This document shows positions 44,920 to 55,233 of a stretch of DNA of 64,000 nt, in pieces. Origin of the DNA: Pochonia chlamydosporia 170 (Eukaryota; Ascomycota; Sordariomycetes; Hypocreales; Clavicipitaceae); the NCBI RefSeq assembly GCF_001653235.2, contig NC_035792.1, forward strand, positions 744,001-808,000, written 5' to 3'. The notes beneath the pieces are model-generated. The model searched no databases. It was not told the DNA's origin and saw nothing but the letters and a program-made list of their open reading frames with translations. The position numbers and the translations under genes were made by a program. The first letter of the stretch is position 1. Every line of letters starts with the position of its first letter.

Positions 44920-47106
44920 ATGGTGCAAGACGTCCTTGATCTCTTGAATCAACCCCTACTGGACGAGCTGACAACTACCAACGATCAATTCAACCACATT
45001 ACGCTGCGGAACGACCCAGAGCGCCAATACCAATCACCCGAATCTGAGTCCGACCTGCCGAGATATGCGGACTCCGTTAACTCGATATGTTCTCAACGTC
45101 AGGGGAATTGCCACCTTGACGCCGACAACTTCAACAGAAATATTCCAGCAGGCACAGGGGTAGGGAAGGATGCAGCAGCGCCAGAAAGCTATGTCCGTGG
45201 AGTTTTGAGAACAGGACCACTAAGGCGGCAGAATCACGCTTGCGACACCTGTAGGTCGTCAAAAAGAGCTTGTGACCTACCTGTTGATGGGACTGTCTTG
45301 CAAAAGCATGAAACTCGCCAGAGTTGTACGACGTGCAGAATACGAGGTGTTCCGTGCACCACCATATGGCTGTCTAAGAAGCGCTCACAGCGAGCCAAGA
45401 AGTGGGCACAGAATGCAGCACGAAACTCGGGTGTCAATGGGAGAAAGGCTGTCGAGTCCGTGGCTGTTGCTAACGACTGCCCTGTCCCAAAGTTTGGTAC
45501 AAAGCAAAACGAATTGGCAACTACAGTACTGGCTGGTGCTCTTTGCGAAGAGCTCTGTCATGTATACATAAGCGTCTGGGATATACCAATCTCGCAATGT
45601 TTACTTCAAGGAAGCTTGCCACCTCAATATTCTCGAGGTATTAGCGCTTATGGTCCATTGTGCAGAGAACTTCGCGAGTCGGACCGTATTCCTCAAGGCA
45701 AAAGCTGGATCCTCACTCACTGGCCGTTGGAGGACTCCAATACTGCTTCACCCATGAAGATGGTAACAGATTCTCGCCCTCATCTATTTAACACCGCATA
45801 CGTGCTTGATGTGTTCTTTTCTGAGTCAGGGCACAGTTCCCTCCCTCCAAATTTGAGATTGACGCGAGATAAAACTATCGACGACGCGTACAAATGGGCG
45901 GCCGTGGCAACAGCTGCCCAGTTTGTAGTGGGAGAGTCCGAGAAAACAAATGACCGCAGTGAGAGATCCCGCAAGAAGGCTCTTTTATCACAGAGTCGTG
46001 ATGTCGCTGCCTGTGCATGGCATAAAGCTAGAGACGCTGCGTTCCGGAGCATTGCCGCTACCACATCATTTAGGCATGCTATAGCGCTCGTCATCTTTGG
46101 AATGATACCGACTTCGGGGAATTCGGCTCACGATGGGAGATTATACGAGCAGGACTCTGTTTATGCCCTTCGAGAGGGCTTGCAGCGCCTTTGCAATTTG
46201 TGTAAACGGGCACGACTACGTCTTGCCGCTACAGACACCACGAATAGAGCTCAAGATTCACCTCGCGATGAACGGAGTAGTAGCAGTCATGAGCTATTCC
46301 CAGGAGTGACTGAAAATTTAATCGAATTGCTTGGTGCAGTGGAATGGATGGTGTCCATGCTCAACTCTTTGGCCATCGTCACATCCAAGGGAAGTAATTG
46401 CCCTTTACCGATCGACAGGCAGCATACCGAAACTCCCTGGGAAGACAGTACCTGGTTGAATACCACGCCGATTAGTTGGCCATACGACCCAGAGATCGAC
46501 CACTCAATTGTAACACGAGCTGAAGTACAGTCCACAACGGTCGCAATGTACCAAGACTTGGGATTTGACGAAGCCATGCTGCAGGCTGGTAGACAAACGA
46601 CGTGCCTTGCTTTTCTTCTCTGGAAGCACGTGGCTCAATTTGTTCTGGCCACTAAAGAAATAGGAGATTCAACAAGGAGCTGCAACTTTGACACGCTTTG
46701 CCGGCATTACAAGACTATTGCCTCGCTGATTGCGCTTTGGAGTAGATCATTTGGCTCTGTCCCGCCTGGGACCAGTTTAGATCTAAAACAAACCAAATGC
46801 GGAAGAATGTTTGCATTCCATGCCAACACTGGCAATTTCGCGATTCTACTGTTCTACGAAGTGGCACGGGAGCTTGAAGACAGACTCTCTGCCTTGCCTC
46901 CTAATAGAGCAGGGGATGGTCTTACAAACGCTCTTCGATATGCTCGCACACGTCTTAAGAGCCAGCGACTCATGAGTGCAACAATGACTTCTATTATAAT
47001 TTCAGGCTGCACTAGTGGCTCTGATCTCGAAGTTGGTTCTTCCACTCCACAGCTTAAGGGAGTACCACATATCCCGTACGTCTCCCATTCGACTCTGCGA
47101 GTTTAA
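44920..47106 (+). CDS. Zn(II)2Cys6 transcription factor
   Basis: 728 aa as a single frame. The DNA-binding zinc cluster has Cys108, 111, 118, 136, 139 and 146 (CDTCRSSKRAC ... SCTTCRIRGVPC): normal spacing except for a long 17-residue loop between the third and fourth Cys. A basic segment follows (KKRSQRAKKWAQNAARN). The rest is a helical fungal-regulator middle region (for example YKWAAVATAAQFVVGE, ACAWHKARDAAFRSIAA). The C-terminus is uncertain: an intron from 47062 (gtacca) to 47147 (branch gactaac, acceptor gcag) would add 54 residues ending at 47312 (FPSMIVQLHGLAAQVFADEL...), whereas the better donor gtacgt at 47076 leads to a quick stop. It lies downstream of the monooxygenase gene and may regulate neighbouring genes (inference). 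Confidence 0.85.
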   Translation: MVQDVLDLLNQPLLDELTTTNDQFNHITLRNDPERQYQSPESESDLPRYADSVNSICSQRQGNCHLDADNFNRNIPAGTGVGKDAAAPESYVRGVLRTGPLRRQNHACDTCRSSKRACDLPVDGTVLQKHETRQSCTTCRIRGVPCTTIWLSKKRSQRAKKWAQNAARNSGVNGRKAVESVAVANDCPVPKFGTKQNELATTVLAGALCEELCHVYISVWDIPISQCLLQGSLPPQYSRGISAYGPLCRELRESDRIPQGKSWILTHWPLEDSNTASPMKMVTDSRPHLFNTAYVLDVFFSESGHSSLPPNLRLTRDKTIDDAYKWAAVATAAQFVVGESEKTNDRSERSRKKALLSQSRDVAACAWHKARDAAFRSIAATTSFRHAIALVIFGMIPTSGNSAHDGRLYEQDSVYALREGLQRLCNLCKRARLRLAATDTTNRAQDSPRDERSSSSHELFPGVTENLIELLGAVEWMVSMLNSLAIVTSKGSNCPLPIDRQHTETPWEDSTWLNTTPISWPYDPEIDHSIVTRAEVQSTTVAMYQDLGFDEAMLQAGRQTTCLAFLLWKHVAQFVLATKEIGDSTRSCNFDTLCRHYKTIASLIALWSRSFGSVPPGTSLDLKQTKCGRMFAFHANTGNFAILLFYEVARELEDRLSALPPNRAGDGLTNALRYARTRLKSQRLMSATMTSIIISGCTSGSDLEVGSSTPQLKGVPHIPYVSHSTLRV

Positions 47107-47312
47107 TCCATGTCTCTTTGGAGTATACGATTGACTAACTAGCGCAGTTTCCCTCGATGATAGTTCAACTGCATGGTCTTGCTGCCCAGGTATTCGCTGA
47201 CGAGTTACGTACCGCCGACATGTATCCATGTGACGAGAAAGGAGCGAGGTACCTGGCGGAGAGTTTAGAAATATGTTTAAGTAGTGTGTACAGGTTACAT
47301 AGATTGTGGTAG

Positions 47313-48243
47313 ATCTCGAAATATAATCAAAAAAAAAACTAAGAGATGCGTCCTCAACCTTGGCATGAAGAATTACCTGTACTCTCGGGCGTTGCTCGCC
47401 TCAACTGGTTCCAACAACTTGTTCGGGCTCTTTCGGCGTTTCCATCCCTTATATGTGATTGGTATCGGTACTGGTACTTGATAAGCCAGCATGAGTAACA
47501 ACAAGAAATTGATCCTAAGCCAGCATCATGGCATGTGATCAACGAAATGGCAACTCCGCATGCGACTGTTCCTCGATTGAAGCTCGTCATGAAACTCAGG
47601 GTTATGGATTGAAGCCACAGTTGAAGATGCTGGCTCATTACGTTCCGTTCTTTCCCGTAGTCTCATGCCGCAACCAAGTGCCTCAAGATTATATTCATGC
47701 TACTGCCGTCCTTTGCTTCGCTATCGTTGTGTGGCAAATATATGTTTCCTGTCGACCAGCCACCATATGAACACTCGCATCCATTGGCGGCGGTCACCTA
47801 GACGATTGAGTATCGAATCGCCCCTTAGCTTGTGTGAAATACCATTGATAGCTCCACTTAGTTGAGAAAATCTAATACTTTGCGGGGTAGATTGAGTTGA
47901 AAGCGATGTAAATTCGAGTGTTTGATCTTATCTAGCCGCGCAGGCGCGGTGGCGTACGATTTCTCCCCGCCTTTTATCAGAGCCTAGATTTACCCCGGAT
48001 TCTCTGGTGCTCAGAAAGGAACACAGAGGAGTTGATTGGAGGTAACATTCTGAAGTGCTTAGACTATTGAATACCCGTGTTATATAAACATGTTGCAGGA
48101 ATAAAAGATACATATAGGAAGACACATACCCAGAGATCAGAGTGCAATCAGTTCCTTGACCTCTCAAATGCGCTACTGTCTCTTCACTTAGCAAACTACT
48201 TCACTTCGCACTAATCTTCTCATTGACAATAATCCCTCCCATA
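47313..48243. other. Intergenic, promoter of permease
   Basis: About 0.9 kb. No supported gene; the right part should hold the permease promoter and leader. Confidence 0.45.
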
Positions 48244-49976
48244 ATGGCCACTCCAATTGAGATGGAAGAATCCAACAACACTGAAAAGGAGGACGTACTC
48301 TGCCGGACATGTTCATCAGACAACGTGGCCATCAAGAAAGACCTCGGTATAGTAACAATGGTTGCTGTAGGCTTCAATATCTGCAACAGTTGGGCTGGCC
48401 TATTGGCAAGCACACAAGTTGCACTCGTTCAAGGCGGCCCTGCCACATTGGTATTCGGGCTCATCTTCAGCTCCATCCTGTACGTGTGTATTGCTCTCAG
48501 CATGGCGGAATTAGCCAGCGTCTATCCTACAGCAGGCGGACAGTACCATTTTTCATCTGTTCTATCACCGAGTGGTTGCAACCGAGTCATTTCATATGTC
48601 TGTGGTTTCCTGACTGTTTTCTCATGGGTTGCTATTGGCTCTGCTGTCGCGATGATCTTCAGCCAGCAAGTCCTTGCTCTCGCTCAGTTTTACAACCCGA
48701 GCTTGATCCTGCACCCTTGGCAATACTTTGTGATATATCAGGCTTTTGGGGTCTTTGTCTTGCTGTACAATATTTTGGGCCTGAAGAGGCTGCCGCGAAC
48801 CCACGATGTTGGATGTAAGTGAAAGTAGTCCACGTTCATCATGTGCTATGCTAATATGCCTTCCAGTTCTGGTGACTATTGGCCTCTTCCTAGTCTCTGT
48901 TATTCTGTTCATCGTGCGACCGACTGAAAAAGCAAGCAATGAGTTTGTATGGACGACTTTTCTAAACTACACGGGCTGGCCAGATGGAGTCTGCTTCCTA
49001 AGTGCCCAGTTGACCACTTGTTTCATTTATGCTGGGCTGGATGGTGCGCTCCATCTTGCTGAGGATGCTTTGAATCCACGACTGGTTGTACCGAGGGCTA
49101 CTCTGACTACGATTTCAATCGGTTTCTGCACTGCATTTGCATATACGATAGCTATGCTCTACAGCATCTCTGATTTTGAGGCCATCCTTAGCCTCGAAGG
49201 GTTCGTCGTCTCTAACCAGCGTTTCCAGAAATTGGCTGACGCAAAGACAGCTATTTCCCGTTTGAAATGAGTAGACAAGCCTATAGATCCGACAAGATAG
49301 CTGCAGGACTTCAGCTAGGAGGCATCTTCATGGCGTTCTTCGTTTTTAATGCTGTTATGCAAACATCATCGAGGATAACATGGTCACTCGCCAGAGACAA
49401 TGCTATTTTTAAATCTCGCATACTGGCAGCTATACACCCATCTCTAGGTATACCTCTATGGTCTACTGTTGCCTCGTGGTTCATGATTTCCCTTGGTGGT
49501 TGTGTATTCTTAGCGTCGTCTACTGGTACGTCTTGGAGATTCATTTGTCTAACACTTAGCTTACCCCTATTAGCTTTCAGTGCTCTCCTAGCTTCCTGTG
49601 TCATACTCCAGCAGCTGTCGTTTGCGATCCCTTGCGCTCTCATCTTATATCAGCGTCGTTCAGAAGTCTATCTCCCCAAGAATCGCTCTTTCAGGCTTGC
49701 TCATTGGCTTGGTTGGTTCATAAATGGATATGTCGTCGTGGTGACGCTCGTTTTGACCATATTTTTCGTGTTGCCCCCGTATTTGCCCACAACTGCGTCA
49801 AATATGAGTAAGTTCAGTCCCCGATGGAAGGTTCTGACTCAGGGCTAATGTCTCTCCTCCTATCTTTAGACTACAGCGCAGCGATTCTCGCCGTTGTTGC
49901 AGGAATCGCTACAGTTAACTGGTATCTATATGCCCGCCGACACTATCAAGGGCCGCGTATACAGTTTCAAGACTAG
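48244..49976 (+). CDS. Amino-acid/GABA/choline-type permease (APC superfamily)
   Basis: Exons 48244-48814, 48867-49200, 49251-49807 and 49870-49976 give 522 aa with all phases consistent. Introns: 52 bp (gtaagt...ccag), 50 bp (gttcgt...acag, an unusual donor) and 62 bp (gtaagt...ttag). The protein is an amino-acid/choline transporter with about twelve membrane segments. The N-terminus has the family signature DLGIVTMVAVGFNICNSWAG, then ALSMAELASVYPTAGGQYHFSS. Later come YAGLDGALHLAEDALNPRLVVPRA and MQTSSRITWSLARDNAIF, both typical of Uga4/Hnm1-like permeases. It ends after the last span with YARRHYQGPRIQFQD. Likely plasma membrane uptake of an amino acid, GABA or choline; the substrate cannot be told. 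Confidence 0.92.
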
Positions 49977-50336
49977 ATACGGTGGCTGCATGAGGCAACT
50001 GAGAAACTGACGAACCCATGAAATATGCCCACGTGGTTCCATATGAGACCTATCAGTGCCCGTAAGTAGTATTTAGCTAGCAAGATTACGTAGAAGCGCA
50101 TAACAATGGAGAAGATGTTGATGGAGTACTGGAATACTAGCATTGTACGCCAATACGGCCACATTTCTGTATGTGCATCTCCGGCTTTCATGTGACTCCT
50201 GTGCTTAAATTGTTCGGAAGCTGTTTAACTCGCGAATCTTTCAAGATCTCGCAGCTAGTGAATCTCAAATACATATTATTGAAAGACTATACGCTCCGAG
50301 AAACAAATCGCCAGTCTAGAAGTTTCCAGGTTTTGT
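49977..50336. other. Convergent 3' intergenic region
   Basis: Short spacer between the convergent permease and GST genes; expected to contain both 3' ends. No gene seen. Confidence 0.5.
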
Positions 50337-51666
50337 TTAAACGGAAACCTCTTCATCTAGCGGCAGGATATGAGGAAGCGGTCCCATTGCGGTAATACCC
50401 GAAGGATTAACCGGGACATGACTTCTGGTGTAGTGATACTTGATGTGCAGGAAGTCGGTCGTTTCTCTAAATGCAGGGACATTCCAGTAGAGGTTTCGTA
50501 GCCATTTATGTATATACGGGTAACCGGATCGGATATCGCAAATATTGCACTTGAAGTGCTGGACGTATACAGGCTGCATCATACGTTAGTCACATCGTTC
50601 AACAAAGCTCAAGATTACATATCTGTCCCGGGGTACCATACATCAAAGCGAATGATTGTGACAAACCTGTATGTAATTATCAGCCTTGGGCTCAAGTGGT
50701 GGAGACTGAAAGACGCATTACTTACAGCCGTATGTCTACTTCTGAGACATTCTTACCAAACCAGAATGGGCCATCGACAGTTTTGAAATGCGCCTCTACA
50801 CGGTCGAGGGCATGGAAAAGTTCGGTGACAGCGAGATCATACATCTTTTGCGTACTAGCAACTCCGCATTTATATACGCCGTTATTAAGATCGGTATATT
50901 GCCATTCGTTTGCCTCATCAATTTCTCCTTGGAGGGCTTCGGGATACAGGGATATTTCGGGATGTGGATCGTCGATAACATTGTTAAACTAGTATTTTGT
51001 AAGCATAAAATAAAGATTATGATAGTTAAAAAAACATCACACTTAAGGAGACTTTTGTCTGAACCAAAGACACTCACCTCTGTGCCAAACATTCGAAGTA
51101 TCTCGCTACTTTCATTGTTGACAATCACTTTGTTGACTGAATCATAGAGTGCTGGAACCGAGAATCTAGCTTGATAGGAAGGGTCCGACTCGTAATAGAC
51201 TTGTCGGAGATGAGTGAAGCTTTGGTGATCCGGATGTGGAAGACGATGTCCTTCGTCGACGCCCTCGTCATCGAGGTTTGCGAATCGCCATCCTTTTGTG
51301 AAAGTGGTCAGCAAACCTGGCTTCCTTCTCATGCTTAGATACCAAAGAGCAAGATGAACATACCACCATCTTGAATATGCCAATGAACCACGGTATATGA
51401 GATTGTGTCTTCCAAGCGGTATAACTTTCGAGCAATTAGAACCCTGTGTGCCTAACGTGGGGATTAGCTCCATATTCTTAAACTCCAAGACCAAGGTTGA
51501 ATTCGCGTACCCAAGGACAAGCATAGCTGACATAGAGATGGTATCGACCTTTCTCGGGTGGAAACCTAGATCCTGGCTTACTGGAAATCCATTCGTGGAA
51601 AGTCGTTTGCGGGCGTTCAAACTTTCCGGATTTGTCGACAAACTTGCTCCAATCAGTGACATTCAT
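50337..51666 (-). CDS. Glutathionyl-hydroquinone reductase (Xi/omega-like GST)
   Basis: Six exons: 51666-51511, 51451-51364, 51292-51078, 50988-50726, 50666-50642 and 50573-50337; 327 aa with consistent phases. Enzymes of this family use glutathione to reduce glutathionyl-hydroquinones and related conjugates. The catalytic Cys50 lies in the signature YACPWAHR, split by the first intron. Family blocks follow: [48 protein letters not shown] (thioredoxin-fold GSH site), EINEANEWQY-like segment, then [21 protein letters not shown] and [13 protein letters not shown] (helical domain). The fifth exon is only 25 nt, bracketed by clear splice sites. Upstream start at 51666 matches usual family N-termini. 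It suggests processing of quinones or conjugates, which fits an oxidative pathway nearby. Confidence 0.92.
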
Positions 51667-52720
51667 CCTGTACGGTTGCCTTTACAGTACGATCTTCATC
51701 AAGCTCTTCCTTGGATGATTTGTTTCTTCAGAGACAACAGAGTCAATTTCTCGAATAATTGGGTTTACGTTGTCGACAATTTATCTCCGGTTAAGTGAAC
51801 ACAACTTCTATCTGTAATTATGGGTACCCAGAGGGACTTTTAAGGATAGTGAAGTATCTTACAAATCGACTTTTGGCTTCTGCGGGAGATGCTAGGTCGT
51901 GTCATCTTTCATTTGGCCAAACTCGTCCACACAACCGAGTGGCTTACAGGATCACTCCACCCCATCTTAAGCTTCCCTGACTCGGGCTCCTGTAAATACG
52001 GGGACCTCAACCAAGGTCCATAAGGTAAGGAGCGGTTGTCAGGGACGTTCTGAACTGGTCTGGTTTATTTTTGTCGTCCGTTTTACACAGAAATGCATTG
52101 TAACAAGCTCGGCACCCAAGTGGTTTGGAGACCTGGGCCACAGTCAATCATTAGCTACAGTAGGTTCATTTAGGTGGCTGGCCACACATACAAAGCCCGG
52201 CTGAATTGGGACACAAAAAGATGCAAAATTACTGCTATGTATACTGTACTACACGCAGTGAAGGAGAATCGATTTACTCTCCGAGCACCCTCCGACTTAG
52301 CAGACGCTTCTTGGCTCCTTTCAGCAAATAGGAACGGAGCAGTGCCTTGAGGGCTGTAACGAACACGAAGGGTCACCGCAAATACTATGGAAGCTGTGCC
52401 TCGAAGCGGCGCCGTAGGGTGGTAACACTGCTTTCAGCTGCAAATGCGACGTGACTGTCCACTGTCACGACATAATGATGTCCAGTCCCAACATGGCCAC
52501 CTATCATTATTAGTCTTACAGCCAGCCGGGCTACAAGCGGGAAAAAGCTGAAAGCGATAGTTTCACTGAAACAAGCATTGATCTCCGCAATTGAGGCCCT
52601 ACAGTTACCGGTTCCCCTGTTTGACCAAGTCAAGGAGAAATTGTCACGAAATCCAGGACACGCCAACGTTCCACAGTAAGTCGTTAGACGACAGCTACTT
52701 GTGTGCTTTACCAAAACAGC
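51667..52720. other. Intergenic, no supported gene
   Basis: About 1 kb upstream of the GST gene and downstream of the next minus-strand regulator gene. It should hold the GST promoter. Open frames present have no family features. Confidence 0.45.
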
Positions 52721-54607
52721 TTAATTGCTCTCATCAAGTACTTCCCGTGCTTCCAGCATTTGCAGATACATTCCTGGATCTATAGTAAGCTTGTTGTCTC
52801 AACAAGGTTCAAGTTTGCGGCCCACCTGCTACTTTCCATCTCGAATCAAAAACAACCAATGTCTGCCGCAGTATGTTGAGAGTATCGGCAGACTCCAGTG
52901 TAGGAGTTTCCCGGTTAATTCTCATACATGTGACGCTTGCTTGGTATAGTAGTTGTAAGCCCCAGGGCGACAGCCTTGCCGTATTGTGCTTCAAATCGGA
53001 GAGGTGCTGTAAAGACTCTGCGGTAACTATCTTTGCTATTTCTTGAGTGACAGACTTTGATCGGGAATCATAGCCCGAATCAAGTATTGACGGGTCACTC
53101 GAGGACAGGTGGTGGCCATGGAGAGCCATAAGAGCGCTACAGAATGTCAGTTGAATCATCATATAGGCTCTGACTATATACCTGTAACAAATCCCTATCG
53201 GATCACATCTTGATGGCTTGACCTCTTCAGCGGCGTTTATTAACGCATGTAGAGTACGGTCTAGTTGGATGGCTTCCCTCTCTCGACGAGCCTGGTCTGG
53301 GTCACTCCGACTGATATGCCTGAGGGCTTGGCCGAGTAGCCCGGCTGCCTGGGCCAGTAAGGCGAAGTGGCTCATGTGGCTGCTTGACGGTGAGGATACC
53401 GTACAGGTATCGTGATACGGGACAGACTATGGTTCCAGTAAGCATCCTGGCTGCTGATAAGGTTAGTTTGTCTTACGCCAATGTCCCATGCCGCATCGTC
53501 GGTTGGTAACAGATCGTGGGGTTTTGGATCCTCTGCGGCAAAGCGCCTTCCTGGGCACCCGAGGCTTACGAAACTAAACGTACTTGTTGTTAGCTTGTTG
53601 CGCCCTTATATAGTGCTACTGTTTCGAGTTCGAGAATTTAGGGCTTGAACTGCAAACCATGCACTCCCACGAAAGCACAGAGGGTGTTGGCGGGAGGGGG
53701 TGTCCGCACCGATCAAGTATCACAATAGCCCACCACACTCGTCTCCTCTCTTCTTTCTCAACCCTTGTAAAAGGAATGCTGATTGGGATTATCGCACCCC
53801 CGTTGATACCTAGCGCGTAGGCATATCTAGCACACGCCCCGATGGACAAGAAAGCTGACGGATATATGGCATGGCCGAGCTCATAAAGGGATATCAGAAT
53901 TCCGGCTTGTAGAACCTGGATTGACATGAATCCTGCCGTTTCCACCTCCAGGTAAAACTGTTTTGCGCTAAAATATTCAGAAGTCTGTGGACATTTTGTC
54001 TCCTCGGGTAGCACTTTAGAAAGCAGCCTCATGCAAAAGATGAGTAGTGCTAAATCTGCACGAGAAGGTGCTAAGGGATGGCGGCAGTAGTCGTAAAACC
54101 TCTTTTTGGAGATAACAGGCATCCACAGCTGGACCGTATCGAAAAAATGAGAGGCAATGGCGTGAACAGTCGTGGGGTCGCCGACAAGGCTGGCAATATG
54201 GTTTGGAATGGGAATACTAGGTTCCGCAGTTTCGAGCCTGTTATGCTGCAACAGACTTGAATCCAGGAAATACACGGTTGAGATGTCAATGGACTGCAGA
54301 TTTCGTCGACTCTCTCTAATAAGCGAGGCGAACTGCTCCGACACTGAGATGCCTATCTTGTTTGGATCAGATTGTGTATAGTCGCAATCTAAGTGTTTTC
54401 TAGCCCATCATCAGCACTGTTATAGTCTTTAACCAGGCACACTAACTTGGCACATGAAGCACACTTCGGGAGCTCCTTGGTACACTTCTTCTTTCGTGCC
54501 TTGCAAAACACACACGCTTGTCCAGCGAGACTGCCGTTGGACGGAGGTGTGGAGCGCGGCATGGGCGGGATTGTTCCAGAACTTGGCTTCTGAAAGTTTG
54601 ACAACAA
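52721..54607 (-). CDS. Zn(II)2Cys6 transcription factor with fungal-specific regulatory domain
   Basis: Model: 54607-54443, 54388-53710, 53573-53477, 53426-53182, 53136-52826 and 52779-52721; about 518 aa. Introns are 54, 135, 50, 45 and 46 bp, each with GT-AG and phases that agree except the first. The zinc cluster starts in exon 1 (Cys32, 35, 42, 49, 52; CVFCKARKKKC, KCASC) and the sixth Cys is in exon 2 (CDYTQSD). Joining exon 1 to 2 is off by one base, so either one base is missing at the exon edge near 54442 or the motif is damaged. The regulatory domain has HFFDTVQLWMPVISKKRFYD, SIGACARYAYALGIN, RRRVWWAIVILDRFVSLG and, near the end, MYLQMLEAREVLDE. The 45-bp intron has no stop and keeps frame. 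Shares a divergent promoter with the next regulator. Confidence 0.8.
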
Positions 54608-55233
54608 TTGTAATCAAAGTTGTGTAGAAGAAGAAAGATGATGCGGCCGACTAGAACAAGAGGCTCCGGTCACAGGGGCGGCGATGGCGGCCGACATGGC
54701 GGCCGACGATGTTTGCTGACAACGCCGGAAGTGGCGGCAACAGGATCCGTCAAATCTTGAACAGGTTAGACCGTGTAGGTCCCTGACCATCACAAAAGAA
54801 GCTTAAGAAAATTAAACCAATGAATACGCTGACTACTATGCCCCTGAGGTTTGTGGCGTTTGATACTAAAGAGAAGTGGGCAAAACGGCAGAAACGGGTG
54901 GAGCGGAAGTAATGACACCTGCAGAGGGCATTCAGTATTGAAGATAATTGAGAGATGAGAGATGGAGATTCGGATAGTTGAACGGCAGTGGTGAGTGGCA
55001 ACTACCGAATGCGCCGGGATCATTGAATTCTTCCTGGAAGAGACATTCGATTGACAAACCCAATTTGTAAGCTGTCAAAAGAATTGATTATGCACCGAGG
55101 CTTTTACTCTTCGTGTGTGAGAGGCGTGAGAAGCGCCTCATCAACATGTCGTTACCTAAAAATGCTTCCTGTTTCACATATTCCATCATGTCCGAATATT
55201 GTCTCGTGAACACTGAGTTGACAAGGAAACACA
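54608..55233. promoter_or_regulatory. Shared divergent promoter of two Zn2Cys6 regulators
   Basis: 626 bp separate the starts of two divergently transcribed Zn2Cys6 genes. It includes a run of closely spaced GGC words with repeats of the type ggcggccgac (about 54685-54715), CGG half-sites that such regulators often bind. No transcription start can be read. Confidence 0.5.

Noticed and set aside
49201..49250. Apparent break in the permease frame
   Set aside because: Explained by a 50-bp intron with a gttcgt donor that restores the family sequence.
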